A DNA stretch of 64,000 nt, taken from Alphaproteobacteria bacterium. Its GTDB lineage: Bacteria > Pseudomonadota > Alphaproteobacteria > Micavibrionales > Micavibrionaceae. The translations under genes were made by a program, and so were the position numbers. The number at the start of each line of letters is the position of its first letter. The stretch's first letter is position 1. Positions 37,603 through 46,449 of the stretch are shown piece by piece. The stretch lies in assembly GCA_018000295.1 (NCBI GenBank), contig JAGNKE010000010.1:26553-90552 (forward strand), in the 5' to 3' direction. The notes below the pieces were generated by a model. The model ran no database searches and was not told the origin of the DNA. It saw nothing but the letters and a program-made list of their open reading frames with translations.

Positions 37603-38274
37603 ATGAAGTCTTCTCCTAAAGAAAATAGCTTAAGTGAGTCTCCAGAAAATGCTGCCACCACGTCAGGCGTCAATTTATACGCCGAAGCTATGGAGGAAAT
37701 AAAGTTCAGAGCAGAGCAAGCACACGCAGCTCTAAAAAAAGAAATTCCCTTCGCTCGCCCCGATATTAGGATTGAATTCGTCTGCTTGCAGATAAGAAAA
37801 ATATTAGAGTTGATAGCTTTTTCTTCTTTAGTAGCAAACAAAGAAAAATACGCGGAAGCCTTCACGGATTACGCAAATCACTGGAAGGCAAACAAAATTC
37901 TAAAAAAGATTGCTGAGATTAATCCGGAATTTTATCCGAGACCTACAGAAATCAAAAAAGAAGGCGATGTCATAAATTTATACAGTAAAAAAGCTTATGA
38001 AGACGGGGAAAGCACTCCACTAACTATTGCAGAGTTTGAAAAGCTATTTGATGAGTGTGGAATATACCTGCATGTCCCCGAACCCTTTAAAATTAAGCCT
38101 GAGAAAATTCTTAGTTTCGCTCCAGAAAAATGGATAAAAAAAATTGCGCTTTTGCTACAAGACCACACCATTTACCTCGTCGATGACAACAGAAAATGGT
38201 TTGTAAGAATGAGCGGAGTCAATGGCAGGGTAGAAGTGGCAGATTTAGGAAAAGGCATAACTCAGAGCATATAA
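37603..38274 (+). CDS. Hypothetical protein inserted in sdh operon (1)
   Basis: A 223-residue soluble protein starting 6 bp after sdhD. It is markedly richer in A and T than sdhD and sdhA, with many AAA, GAA and ATT codons, which suggests recent acquisition. The body looks mixed alpha/beta with repeated charged helices, and no domain is recognised. Lying in the sdh transcript, it would be co-expressed with complex II. Confidence 0.7.
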   Translation: MKSSPKENSLSESPENAATTSGVNLYAEAMEEIKFRAEQAHAALKKEIPFARPDIRIEFVCLQIRKILELIAFSSLVANKEKYAEAFTDYANHWKANKILKKIAEINPEFYPRPTEIKKEGDVINLYSKKAYEDGESTPLTIAEFEKLFDECGIYLHVPEPFKIKPEKILSFAPEKWIKKIALLLQDHTIYLVDDNRKWFVRMSGVNGRVEVADLGKGITQSI

Positions 38275-38287
38275 AAAAGTGAAAAAA

Positions 38288-38395
38288 ATGAGAAAAATGG
38301 CCCAATCCTTCCCAATTACTGACCACCAGTTTGACATCATCGGCATTGAGTGTATCATCAGCGCTCTGAAAACCACTTTTATGAGTGGGGCATAA
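38288..38395 (+). pseudogene. 35-codon frame resembling the start of sdhA
   Basis: Translates as MRKMAQSFPITDHQFDIIGI followed by 15 more residues. From the second Met it tracks the SdhA N-terminus: MAQSFPITDHQFDIIG against [16 protein letters not shown], sharing Met, Ser, Ile, Asp, His, Phe and Asp in register. It may be a decayed duplicate of the sdhA 5' end left by the insertion of the flanking genes. Chance similarity over so short a span is possible. Confidence 0.45.
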
Positions 38396-38396
38396 A

Positions 38397-38861
38397 ATGT
38401 TTTCTTTTATTAAGAAAAAGAAAGTTAAAAAAAAATTAAGTCCGATTGTAGATATTCTAATTTCGTTTTATCTGGCTCCTTTTGATTTTAGGATTCCATT
38501 TGATACGCTTAGTGATAACCTTAAAATAAAAATAATGTTATTTACTTACGGCGTAGTCGATAATTATGTGCAAGCAAGTAAATTATCAGACAGTGAAGTT
38601 GATAGAATATTTGAAGAAGTCGACGTGCTTACCAAGAACACGATGAACGTAAGCTTCTTAAAGTTCCTTAAAAGCCAAGATTACATAAAGAGTTTTGAAA
38701 ATGCCTCTTTATTAGAAATAATTAAGTTGGGTGGTAAGACTTACTCAGACTTTGCATCAAAAAAACACGCTACAGCCGTACTAGTACTATCCAGTTTTAT
38801 TGCGATATGGCAGGAAAATGAAAGATGCGAGATAGAAAAAATGCAGAGAAAAGAGGCTTAG
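38397..38861 (+). CDS. Hypothetical protein inserted in sdh operon (2)
   Basis: A 154-residue protein with a very basic N-terminus (FIKKKKVKKKLS) and otherwise helical, AT-rich coding. No signal peptide and no recognised domain. The ATG at 38397 is chosen; a GTG four codons earlier is in frame. It ends 3 bp before sdhA, so ribosomes may pass from one to the other. Confidence 0.65.
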   Translation: MFSFIKKKKVKKKLSPIVDILISFYLAPFDFRIPFDTLSDNLKIKIMLFTYGVVDNYVQASKLSDSEVDRIFEEVDVLTKNTMNVSFLKFLKSQDYIKSFENASLLEIIKLGGKTYSDFASKKHATAVLVLSSFIAIWQENERCEIEKMQRKEA

Positions 38862-38864
38862 TAA

Positions 38865-40655
38865 ATGACCAAATCCTACACCATCATCGACCATGAATTT
38901 GACGTCGTCGTCGTCGGCGCCGGCGGCGCGGGCTTGCGCGCGGGCTTCGGCTGCGCGGAGCAGGGGCTGCACACCGCGATTATCTCCAAGGTTTTCCCGA
39001 CCCGCTCCCACACCGTCGCGGCGCAGGGCGGAATTTCCGCGGCGCTCGCCAACATGGGCGAGGATGACTGGCGCTTTCATTTCTACGACACGATCAAGGG
39101 CTCCGACTGGCTCGGCGATCAGGACGCCATCGAATATATGTGCAAGGAGGCGATCCCCGCCGTCATCGAACTGGAACATTACGGCGTCCCGTTCTCCCGC
39201 ACGCCGGAAGGCAAAATTTATCAGCGCCCCTTCGGCGGCATGACCACCCATTACGGCAAGGGCACGGCCCAGCGCACCTGCGCCGCCGCCGACCGCACGG
39301 GCCACGCGATGCTGCATACGCTTTATTCGCAGGCTCTGAAGAACCGCGCCGAATTCTTCATCGAATATTTCGCGCTCGACCTGATCATGACCGACGACGG
39401 CCAATGCCTCGGCGTCATGGCGTGGGATCTCGATACCGGCGCCCTTCACCGCTTCCGCGCCCACCAGACGATTCTGGCCACCGGCGGCTATGGCCGCGCC
39501 TATTTCTCCTGCACCTCCGCCCACACCTGCACGGGCGACGGCGGCGGCATGGTTCTGCGGGCGGGCCTTCCGCTGCAGGACATGGAGTTCACCCAGTTCC
39601 ACCCGACCGGAATTTACGGCGCGGGCTGCCTGATCACCGAGGGCGTGCGTGGCGAGGGCGGTTACCTGACCAATTCCGAAGGTGAGCGCTTCATGGAACG
39701 CTACGCGCCGAGCGCGAAAGACCTCGCCTCCCGCGATGTCGTCTCCCGCTCAATGACCATCGAAATCCGCGAGGGTCGAGGCGTCGGCCCGAAGAAGGAC
39801 CATATCCACCTCAATCTCATGCATCTGGAGCCGGAGATCATCCACAACCGCCTGCCCGGCATCGCCGAAAGCGCGAGGATTTTCGCGGGCGTCGATGTGA
39901 CGCGGGAACCCATACCCGTCCTGCCCACCGTGCATTACAATATGGGCGGCATCCCGACCAACGTGAAAACCGAAGTGGTGACGGCGACCAAGAAAAACCA
40001 CAGCCAGGTCGTCCCCGGCCTCATGGCGATCGGCGAGGCGGCCTGCGTGTCTGTTCACGGCGCCAACCGCCTCGGCTCGAACTCTCTTCTTGATCTTGTC
40101 GTTTTCGGACGCGCCGCCGCCAAACGCTGCGGGGAGATCGTCACCCCCGGCACGCCGCACCCCGCCTTCAAGGGCGACGACGGCACAAAGGCCATCGAAC
40201 GGCTCGACCGTTTCAGGAACGCGAAGGGCGGAACATCGACCGCGCACCTACGCGACCGGATGCAGCACACGATGCAAAACCACGCCGCCGTCTTCCGCAC
40301 CGCGCAAACGCTGAACGAGGGCGTGGCGTTGATTAACGAAGCCTACGCGGGCAGGGAGGATTTGGGGATCAAGGACCGCTCCATGATCTTTAACACCGAT
40401 CTGGTCGAAACCCTCGAACTCGATAACTTGCTCGGGCAGGCGGTCGTCTCCCTCCATTCCGCCGCCAACCGCGAGGAATCGCGCGGCGCCCACGCACGGG
40501 AGGATTTCCCCGAACGCGACGACAAGCAATGGCTGAAACACACGGTCACCTGGATCAGCGCCAGCGGCAAGACCCGCATCGACTACCGCCCCGTGACCTT
40601 GACCACCCTGACCGACGAGGTCGAGGCCGTCCCCCCGAAAGCCAGGGTTTATTAG
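38865..40655 (+). CDS. sdhA: Succinate dehydrogenase flavoprotein subunit
   Basis: A 596-residue FAD-linked catalytic subunit that oxidises succinate to fumarate. The dinucleotide fold GAGGAGLRA is near the N-terminus (about 18-26), and the covalent FAD-binding His is in [11 protein letters not shown]. The catalytic region has [11 protein letters not shown] and the Arg-containing [10 protein letters not shown]. Full length. sdhB, usually next, lies 2.1 kb downstream. Confidence 0.97.
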   Translation: MTKSYTIIDHEFDVVVVGAGGAGLRAGFGCAEQGLHTAIISKVFPTRSHTVAAQGGISAALANMGEDDWRFHFYDTIKGSDWLGDQDAIEYMCKEAIPAVIELEHYGVPFSRTPEGKIYQRPFGGMTTHYGKGTAQRTCAAADRTGHAMLHTLYSQALKNRAEFFIEYFALDLIMTDDGQCLGVMAWDLDTGALHRFRAHQTILATGGYGRAYFSCTSAHTCTGDGGGMVLRAGLPLQDMEFTQFHPTGIYGAGCLITEGVRGEGGYLTNSEGERFMERYAPSAKDLASRDVVSRSMTIEIREGRGVGPKKDHIHLNLMHLEPEIIHNRLPGIAESARIFAGVDVTREPIPVLPTVHYNMGGIPTNVKTEVVTATKKNHSQVVPGLMAIGEAACVSVHGANRLGSNSLLDLVVFGRAAAKRCGEIVTPGTPHPAFKGDDGTKAIERLDRFRNAKGGTSTAHLRDRMQHTMQNHAAVFRTAQTLNEGVALINEAYAGREDLGIKDRSMIFNTDLVETLELDNLLGQAVVSLHSAANREESRGAHAREDFPERDDKQWLKHTVTWISASGKTRIDYRPVTLTTLTDEVEAVPPKARVY

Positions 40656-40779
40656 GGTTTACGATAAAAACCTTGCCTTTTCCCTCCGGATATGGGAAAT
40701 TAGGGAGTAAACCCCTGAAGTTTTTCAGGGAGCGGGCTATAACATGATTAGAATTAACTAAAAAAACGCAGAGCGCGGG

Positions 40780-41649
40780 ATGGTTAAAAAAATTGAAACC
40801 GATGAATTCGACGCAATGGCCGACGAGCTATTTGAGATGGGCGGGCGTGCGCGGATTTCTGGGGATTACGCGACTGCGGCAACCTTGCTTAAAATCGGCT
40901 CACGCATCATGCGCAGAGATATCGATATGAGCAGGGACAATAGCCAACTCACACGCGATAAAGCTGAACTACAGGAAAAAGCCGAAACCGACGCCCTCAC
41001 CGAACTGCCCAACCGCGCCGGATTTTACCGGGCGATCCAGCACGAACTGGCCGAATCCAAACGTATCCATGACATGGTAATTGCTCTGGCTTATGTGGAC
41101 CTCGACGGGTTTAAGGAAATCAACGACCGCTTCGGCCATGAGAAGGGCGATGAAATACTGGTGGAGGTCGCGATGCGGCTTCAGGAGTATTTCCGCGATA
41201 CGGACACGGTCTGCCGCATGGGCGGAGACGAAATGGTCATCATTATGCCCTACGACAATTCCGGCGATTTCAAAAATGCCCAGATCGCCCAAAAAGTGCG
41301 TGAGGCTCTGGACGGACTCTATGTCTGGGATGACGGACAGCCGAAAAAAGCCGGCGATGAACCGAGGACTCCGGGGCCGTACCCCATCGGAGCCAGCGTC
41401 GGAATATCCTCGTCCAACGAGGTGGCGGTCATGGCCCTCGAGACTCCCGAGGAAAAAATGGCCAAGATGTCACAGATCGCCGACGATCGGATGTATCGGG
41501 ACAAATGGCGCGATGGCGTGCACACCGAGGCGGACAGGAACGCACTCTATCACCCCAAACACGCAAGGCTGGAAGCCCTGAGGGCCAAAGCGACCCTCAT
41601 TCAGAATAACGGCTCTGTAATCGCCGGCCCGTTCGATCTGGATGTTTAA
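40780..41649 (+). CDS. GGDEF-domain protein with GGDEM motif
   Basis: A 289-residue protein. A helical N-terminus (1-70) leads into a GGDEF domain with DALTELPNRAGF, a metal-site Asp in VDLDGFKEIND, the I-site RDTD (139-142) and the active-site motif MGGDEM (148-152), where Met replaces the usual Phe. The catalytic Gly-Gly-Asp-Glu is retained, so activity is possible. A loop with proline-rich insert (about 185-205) is unusual. It lies between sdhA and sdhB and may be expressed with them. Confidence 0.85.
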   Translation: MVKKIETDEFDAMADELFEMGGRARISGDYATAATLLKIGSRIMRRDIDMSRDNSQLTRDKAELQEKAETDALTELPNRAGFYRAIQHELAESKRIHDMVIALAYVDLDGFKEINDRFGHEKGDEILVEVAMRLQEYFRDTDTVCRMGGDEMVIIMPYDNSGDFKNAQIAQKVREALDGLYVWDDGQPKKAGDEPRTPGPYPIGASVGISSSNEVAVMALETPEEKMAKMSQIADDRMYRDKWRDGVHTEADRNALYHPKHARLEALRAKATLIQNNGSVIAGPFDLDV

Positions 41650-41670
41650 AAGACGCTAGGTGACCCCGAC

Positions 41671-42591
41671 TCAGTGTTCCCTTTCCAATCCATCGTCACG
41701 GTCGCGTGTAAGGAATCTGGGAAGCTTAAGATTAGGATCGGTCAGGGGATCATGCCCCTCCCGGGTTAATTCCGGACCGAGATCAAAGTCCATCGGCTCA
41801 TTCGCACCAATCCGATGAAGGCAATGATTGGCAAGATCCTGAACACGGTCCGTAAGTTTCATAAGTTTAGGGCTCACGCCCGTGTAACTCTCCCCGCGAG
41901 CGGCCTCATCAAAGAGGGTAAGACTCGTAGCAAAAGATTTACGAATACCTTCATAATGCGCGAACATATCTAAGGGTTGACCGGGAACACCCTCATCGCG
42001 TTCAATCTTACTCACCTCATAATGAAAACCCAAAGCATCCTCAAGCCTCTGGTCCTCCTGGAGGTCGGCATACGAAAACTCCCGGCGGTTGTAGTGATCC
42101 TCTTTATCGGCTTCCCCATTCTGCAGTCGATAAATGATATTCGAGGCCCGCACAGAATGCTGAAGCGCCAAGGCGGCCTGTACAATATCGGGTCGACCGA
42201 GATATTCGGAGTGGAGGCGCCCGATCATCGGGACATCACAGAAATTATGAATATCACACAGGCTCGCATCCTCGACGAAACCACGCGCCCTCTCCATAGT
42301 CTCCTTATCGATATTCATTTCTTCCATGGTCTTGAATAAAACGGTCTGATCAAGAGCCACGACCTTCATAAGGTCGACCTGGCTATTATTTCCCATAATT
42401 TCAAGGGTTGGCCGAACTCCATCGTTAAGTGCCAAAACCATAGCGGCCATGACGACCTGTCGCTCGGAAATAAGAGCGCTTTCGTTAGGAGTGAAAATAC
42501 CCAGATGGACCATCATGTCCTTATATGACCCCGAACACTGTTCTCTGAACTGCTCTAGGCTCGGATTAGCAGCATCCTGAAACGTTTTCAT
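41671..42591 (-). CDS. Hypothetical protein
   Basis: A 306-residue soluble, mostly helical and acidic protein on the strand opposite to the sdh genes. Two cysteines occur in SLCDIHNFCDVP and one near each end. No signal peptide, membrane segment or known motif. It faces the diguanylate-cyclase-like gene tail to tail (21 bp) and interrupts the sdhA-sdhB order. Confidence 0.65.
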   Translation of the reverse strand: MKTFQDAANPSLEQFREQCSGSYKDMMVHLGIFTPNESALISERQVVMAAMVLALNDGVRPTLEIMGNNSQVDLMKVVALDQTVLFKTMEEMNIDKETMERARGFVEDASLCDIHNFCDVPMIGRLHSEYLGRPDIVQAALALQHSVRASNIIYRLQNGEADKEDHYNRREFSYADLQEDQRLEDALGFHYEVSKIERDEGVPGQPLDMFAHYEGIRKSFATSLTLFDEAARGESYTGVSPKLMKLTDRVQDLANHCLHRIGANEPMDFDLGPELTREGHDPLTDPNLKLPRFLTRDRDDGLEREH

Positions 42592-42775
42592 AAAATCACC
42601 CGTAAAATTTCTTCCCTGTTTAATAACTTGATAAACACTAAAAATCGCATATTTTGCGCTATCTTTGCAACTTTATTCTCCCTAAACTGCCTTTTTTACG
42701 CCGGGGGCTTCACTTTTGCCCCTATTAGGACTACTTTCAGGGGGAAGAGAACGATTTCCCCAAGGCAACCCTCCG

Positions 42776-43585
42776 ATGGCCGAACTATCCCTCCCCAAGA
42801 ATTCCGTGGTCCGCAAGGGCGAACGCGTGGACGCCGCCAGTGGCGCCAAAAACCGCAAGACCTTCAGCGTCTACCGCTGGAATCCTGAGGAGATCGACGA
42901 AAAGGGCGAGGCCAAAAACCCCCGCATGGACGAGATCACCATCGACCTCGACAAATGCGGCCCGATGGTGCTGGACGCCTTGCTGTATATCAAAAATGAG
43001 GTCGATTCGACCCTGACCCTGCGCCGCTCCTGCCGGGAGGGGATCTGCGGCTCCTGCGCCATGAATATCGACGGCACGAATACACTGGCCTGCACGAAAT
43101 CCATCGCCGACTGCAAGGGCGACGTGAAAATCACGCCCCTGCCGCATATGCCCGTCGTCAAGGATCTCGTGCCCGACCTAAATCATGCCTACGCGCAATA
43201 TGCGGCCATCGAACCGTGGTTAAAAACCGACAGCCCGCCGCCCAACCGCGAACGCCTGCAGACGCCCGAACATTCCGATGCCCTGAATGGCGCGGACGGC
43301 CACGGCCCCGCCGGATGCATTCTCTGTTTCTGCTGCTCGACGTCCTGCCCGTCCTACTGGTGGAACGGCGACCGCTTCCTCGGCCCCGCCGTGCTGCTGC
43401 AGGCCTACCGCTGGATCGTCGACAGCCGCGACGAGGCCACGGGCGAGAGGCTGGACGCGCTCGAAGACCCGTTCCGCTTGTATCGCTGCCACACCATCAT
43501 GAACTGCACGAACACCTGCCCGAAGGGTCTCAACCCCGCCAAGGCCATCGCCGAAATCAAGAAAATGATGGTGGAGAGGCTTTAG
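42776..43585 (+). CDS. sdhB: Succinate dehydrogenase iron-sulfur subunit
   Basis: A 269-residue subunit that carries electrons from FAD to quinone. The 2Fe-2S site is in CREGICGSC with a later Cys in TLACTKS. The 4Fe-4S and 3Fe-4S sites are in [16 protein letters not shown] and [21 protein letters not shown] start at the ATG before AELSLPKN; the upstream extension is not protein-like. It must have its own promoter or long read-through, since a gene on the other strand separates it from sdhA. Confidence 0.96.
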   Translation: MAELSLPKNSVVRKGERVDAASGAKNRKTFSVYRWNPEEIDEKGEAKNPRMDEITIDLDKCGPMVLDALLYIKNEVDSTLTLRRSCREGICGSCAMNIDGTNTLACTKSIADCKGDVKITPLPHMPVVKDLVPDLNHAYAQYAAIEPWLKTDSPPPNRERLQTPEHSDALNGADGHGPAGCILCFCCSTSCPSYWWNGDRFLGPAVLLQAYRWIVDSRDEATGERLDALEDPFRLYRCHTIMNCTNTCPKGLNPAKAIAEIKKMMVERL

Positions 43586-43596
43586 GCATCGCTTTT

Positions 43597-43703
43597 GTCA
43601 CCCCGGCGGAGGCCGAGGTCCACGGAGCCAGTGGGCTTGAAAGTATAAAAACGATCACTGTGCGAAAACCCTCGCAGTGGATTCCGGCCTTCGCCGGAAT
43701 GAC
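43597..43703. repeat. REPIN-like inverted repeat, copy 2
   Basis: A 107-bp unit starting 11 bp after the sdhB stop. The arms at 43597-43623 and 43677-43703 match copy 1 (28164-28269) nearly base for base, and the spacer shares GTAT, AAAA and CGAAAACCCT blocks in the same positions. Confidence 0.85.
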
Positions 43704-43975
43704 GGCGCAGTTTTATGAATTGTGCGTCTTTTTCACTTTATCCAAAGCATCCCCGCGCAAGCGGGAATCCGGAAAAAGTTTATAACTACAGAGACAAACT
43801 GAGCAAGACAGAAACCGTTTGCGCGGAAATCTTTGTTTTTCTCTGCGGCCTCTGTAGTTTTTTAATAACTTCGCATTTACGCGGTTAAAATGAACTTTCA
43901 TCCTTAAGACCTTGAATCGCACAACCGCTAAGACACAAAGAGTCGTCTCTATTAATTACCTACCAGCGGAATCTA
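43704..43975. repeat. Non-coding gap with further repeats
   Basis: Contains a variant REP hairpin around CCCCGCGCAAGCGGG (43751-43765), a 10-bp inverted repeat AACTACAGAG/CTCTGTAGTT (43784-43793 and 43850-43859), and a CTCTGCGGCCTCTG block (43841-43854) like those near 13.2 and 28.3 kb. No gene is seen. Confidence 0.65.
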
Positions 43976-44404
43976 TTATTGTTCCAGTTTTTGTTCTCTT
44001 TTTACAAAGTTCGGCTTAAAAAACGTAAAGGCCGGCACAACAATAAATAATAAAGACAGCACCAACCCCGTCCAGAAGGGATTTATGAGCGCCGATAGCC
44101 GTAAATATAGCTGGGTAATGTTAAAAAGACCGAAGGCTAGATAAAGAAAATTTAATACGAATGATACCAAAACATAAAGCACATATAAAAATTTAGAAAG
44201 AGTCACATTTTTTAAAAGAAAAAAGCTAAGCGGCAAATAGATCAAACAATAAAAATTGACAACCACTATTTCCAAAACGAGCCAAAAATTTAATTCAAGC
44301 TCGCCAGCCTCGTCCCCAAAAGCATAGTAGGAAAAAAAAGAGTATCCAATAAAGCCACAAAGCGGCAAAACCGCAGCATATAAAAAACGCTTGGGCATTT
44401 TCAT
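43976..44404 (-). CDS. Hypothetical four-helix membrane protein
   Basis: A 142-residue protein with four hydrophobic segments and AT-rich coding. No family recognised. Its start overlaps the stop of the DUF167 gene by four bases (ATGA), so translation is coupled. It may be a recent addition behind that gene, given its different base composition. Confidence 0.65.
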   Translation of the reverse strand: MKMPKRFLYAAVLPLCGFIGYSFFSYYAFGDEAGELELNFWLVLEIVVVNFYCLIYLPLSFFLLKNVTLSKFLYVLYVLVSFVLNFLYLAFGLFNITQLYLRLSALINPFWTGLVLSLLFIVVPAFTFFKPNFVKREQKLEQ

Positions 44405-44649
44405 AAATCAACCCCCTCAACCTCAATCACCTTCACCCGGTTTGTCTCCCCGCGCACAATTTCAATCGCGCTCTTCGGGATGCTCCAGTGTTTGGAGAGA
44501 AGCTTGATCAGCGCCGCGTTCGCCTTGCCCTTTTCCGGCGCAGCCGTGACGGAAACCCTCAAAAACCGCTCGCCGGCGGCATCAATATCCCAGCCCGTAA
44601 CCTCGTTTTTCCGCGCTCCGGGCGTCAGCTTCACCGTAATCCGCGCCAT
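44401..44649 (-). CDS. DUF167/YggU-family protein
   Basis: An 82-residue protein with the DUF167 pattern: VKLTPGARKNEVTGW at the N-terminus, VSVTAAPEKGKANAALIKLL in the middle, and VRGETNRVKVIEV at the end. These small alpha/beta proteins are widespread and their role is unsettled. The ATG before ARITVKL is chosen, giving family length; the longer frame adds 35 codons without similarity. Confidence 0.9.
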   Translation of the reverse strand: MARITVKLTPGARKNEVTGWDIDAAGERFLRVSVTAAPEKGKANAALIKLLSKHWSIPKSAIEIVRGETNRVKVIEVEGVDL

Positions 44650-44738
44650 TTTTGCCCCGTCATCAAACCTAAACCCTAAGAATATATTGATTTTTTGCCC
44701 GTTTGTCTGTATCACTCCACCCCGCAAGGAGACCCAAC

Positions 44739-44948
44739 ATGGACTACAGGTCAAAACAGAGACTCAAGGGGCTTTTAAAGGCTGTCGGCCTGACCGGACT
44801 GTTCGCCATCGGGATGCACGAACCCGAAGAGGCCCGCCCGGACCCGCAAGCGAGAATCGAGAACTACCAGCGCAGCCACGGCTGCACCGAAGACCAGATC
44901 GCCAGATACAAGGAAGACGGCATCCCGCCCGTCTGCCCGGAGAAATAG
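44739..44948 (+). CDS. Small hypothetical protein
   Basis: A 69-residue protein after a good ribosome binding site (CAAGGAG). A short basic start (DYRSKQRLKGLLK), a weak hydrophobic stretch (VGLTGLFAIGM), and a polar tail with two cysteines (HGCTED and PPVCPEK). It may be a short exported or membrane-associated protein. No family known. It precedes the DUF1489 gene in the same direction. Confidence 0.55.
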   Translation: MDYRSKQRLKGLLKAVGLTGLFAIGMHEPEEARPDPQARIENYQRSHGCTEDQIARYKEDGIPPVCPEK

Positions 44949-44990
44949 GCGGCTCTTGAGTGACTGAACAAACCGCTCTAGACTTTCCAC

Positions 44991-45428
44991 ATGGCAAGCA
45001 TCCACATCATCAAGCTCGTCGTCGGGGTCGAAGACCTCAAGGAGTATTACGACTGGAGCCGCACGGAAATCTTCGATTATAACGGCCGCCCCGCCACCCC
45101 GTGCTGGACGCGCCACAGACCCACCCGCGCGGAGGAAATCGTGCGCGAAGGCGGCTCCCTCTACCGCGTCATTAAAAACCGCATCCGCTGCCGCCACCAA
45201 ATCCTTGGCTTCGAGACGGTGCAGACCGCGCACAAGGGCACGATGTGCATGATCGTGCAATCCGCCGAAATGATCGAAACCATCGCCGCGCCGAAAAGAC
45301 CGTTTCAGGGCTGGCGCTACCTCAAGCCCGCCGAAGCGCCGCCGGACAAGGGCGTTTATACCGGGCAGGATGATGAAGAAATCTCCCCCGAAATGGAGGA
45401 GGAACTCCGTCAGGCGGGGATTTTATAA
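44991..45428 (+). CDS. DUF1489 family protein
   Basis: A 145-residue cytoplasmic protein of a family restricted largely to Alphaproteobacteria. Family features seen are IIKLVVGVEDL at the start, GGSLYRVIKNRI, CRHQILGFE, and RPFQGWRYLKPAEAPPD near the end. Function unknown. Its last codons (Ile-Leu-stop) are part of a 24-bp direct repeat that also forms the end of nadC. Confidence 0.88.
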   Translation: MASIHIIKLVVGVEDLKEYYDWSRTEIFDYNGRPATPCWTRHRPTRAEEIVREGGSLYRVIKNRIRCRHQILGFETVQTAHKGTMCMIVQSAEMIETIAAPKRPFQGWRYLKPAEAPPDKGVYTGQDDEEISPEMEEELRQAGIL

Positions 45429-45443
45429 AGCCTCAAAATCCAG
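45420..45443. repeat. 24-bp direct repeat, left copy
   Basis: Identical over 24 bases to 47368-47391. Read on the minus strand it encodes the last residues of NadC (LDFEAL and stop). It overlaps the DUF1489 stop on the plus strand. Confidence 0.9.
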
Positions 45444-45448
45444 CCCGG

Positions 45449-46342
45449 CTACCGCAGGCTCTTCTTCAGAAAATCAATCAGCAGCCGCACACGCAGCGGC
45501 ATATAGGGGCGGCTGGGCGTGACAAGCCAGATCGCCGTATCGAAATTATGGGCGGAGATGTCATAGTCCGGGAACAGATTGACCAGCGTCCCGTCGCGCA
45601 CATCATCGTCGACCAGCCAGTTCACCAGAAGCGCGATTCCCGCCCCCTCCAGTGCGAGGCTCCGCAAGGCTGTGCCGTTGGTCAGGCAGTATCGCCCCGT
45701 GATTGGAACTTCGATCAGCTTCCGATTTCGCAGCTTGAACTTCCATTTGTTGCGAAAGGTCGGCCAGTCGAAAATCAGGCAGGAATGTTCCAGCAGATCG
45801 GAGGGATGCCGGGGCCGCCCGTGCCTTTTGAGATAGTGCGGGCTGGCGACAACCTTATAGGACGTTTTGAGCAGCTTGGTGCCGATGAAGGAGGAATCGT
45901 CCAACTCGCCGTGCCGGATGGCCACGTCGATACGTTCGGACACCAGATCGACGACTTGATCGCTCAGAATGTAATCGAGCGTGATCTCAGGGTATTGCTC
46001 CATGAATTCATGAACCGCCGGAAGAAGGATTTGATTCCCGAACGTCACGGAGGAGGTCATCCGTATATTTCCTGCAGGCTTTTGTTGCACGTCATGGGCG
46101 TTTTCGGCGGCCTGTTTCAGGTCATCAAGGATCGGCACGATTTTGTTGAAATACGCTTCACCGGCTTCGGTCAGGGAAACTTTCCGCGTCGTGCGGTGGA
46201 ACAGGCGGATGTGCAGCCTGTCTTCCAGCGAGGCGACCGCCCGCGAGATCGAGGAGGGCGCGACATTGCGCTCCTGCGCGACGGCGGCAAAGTTACGCTT
46301 TTGAGCCACCGCGATAAAGATATCGATCTCTTGAATACTCAT
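45449..46342 (-). CDS. LysR-family transcriptional regulator
   Basis: A 297-residue regulator. The N-terminal winged helix-turn-helix is typical: FIAVAQKRNFAAVAQ, SSISRAVASLEDRL, RLFHRTTRKVSLTEAG. A periplasmic-binding-like effector domain follows (about 90-295). The ATG before SIQEIDIF gives normal spacing. It is divergent from the phzF-like gene and probably controls it. Both lie between two copies of a 24-bp repeat. Confidence 0.92.
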   Translation of the reverse strand: MSIQEIDIFIAVAQKRNFAAVAQERNVAPSSISRAVASLEDRLHIRLFHRTTRKVSLTEAGEAYFNKIVPILDDLKQAAENAHDVQQKPAGNIRMTSSVTFGNQILLPAVHEFMEQYPEITLDYILSDQVVDLVSERIDVAIRHGELDDSSFIGTKLLKTSYKVVASPHYLKRHGRPRHPSDLLEHSCLIFDWPTFRNKWKFKLRNRKLIEVPITGRYCLTNGTALRSLALEGAGIALLVNWLVDDDVRDGTLVNLFPDYDISAHNFDTAIWLVTPSRPYMPLRVRLLIDFLKKSLR

Positions 46343-46344
46343 TA

Positions 46345-46359
46345 TTGCATTATACGCAA
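46345..46359. promoter_or_regulatory. Possible LysR-type operator
   Basis: TTGCATTATACGCAA is an interrupted palindrome that contains T-N11-A, the usual core of LysR-type sites. It lies 3 bp upstream of the chosen lysR start, so binding there would suit autorepression. Single site, seen by eye only. Confidence 0.4.
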
Positions 46360-46449
46360 CAATCAAATGCAAACCAAACTATTTATTTCAGGCCAAATTT
46401 TCCCATAGTTTGAGGGCTTCGGTAACACAGTAATCAGAGAGTAAAAACG

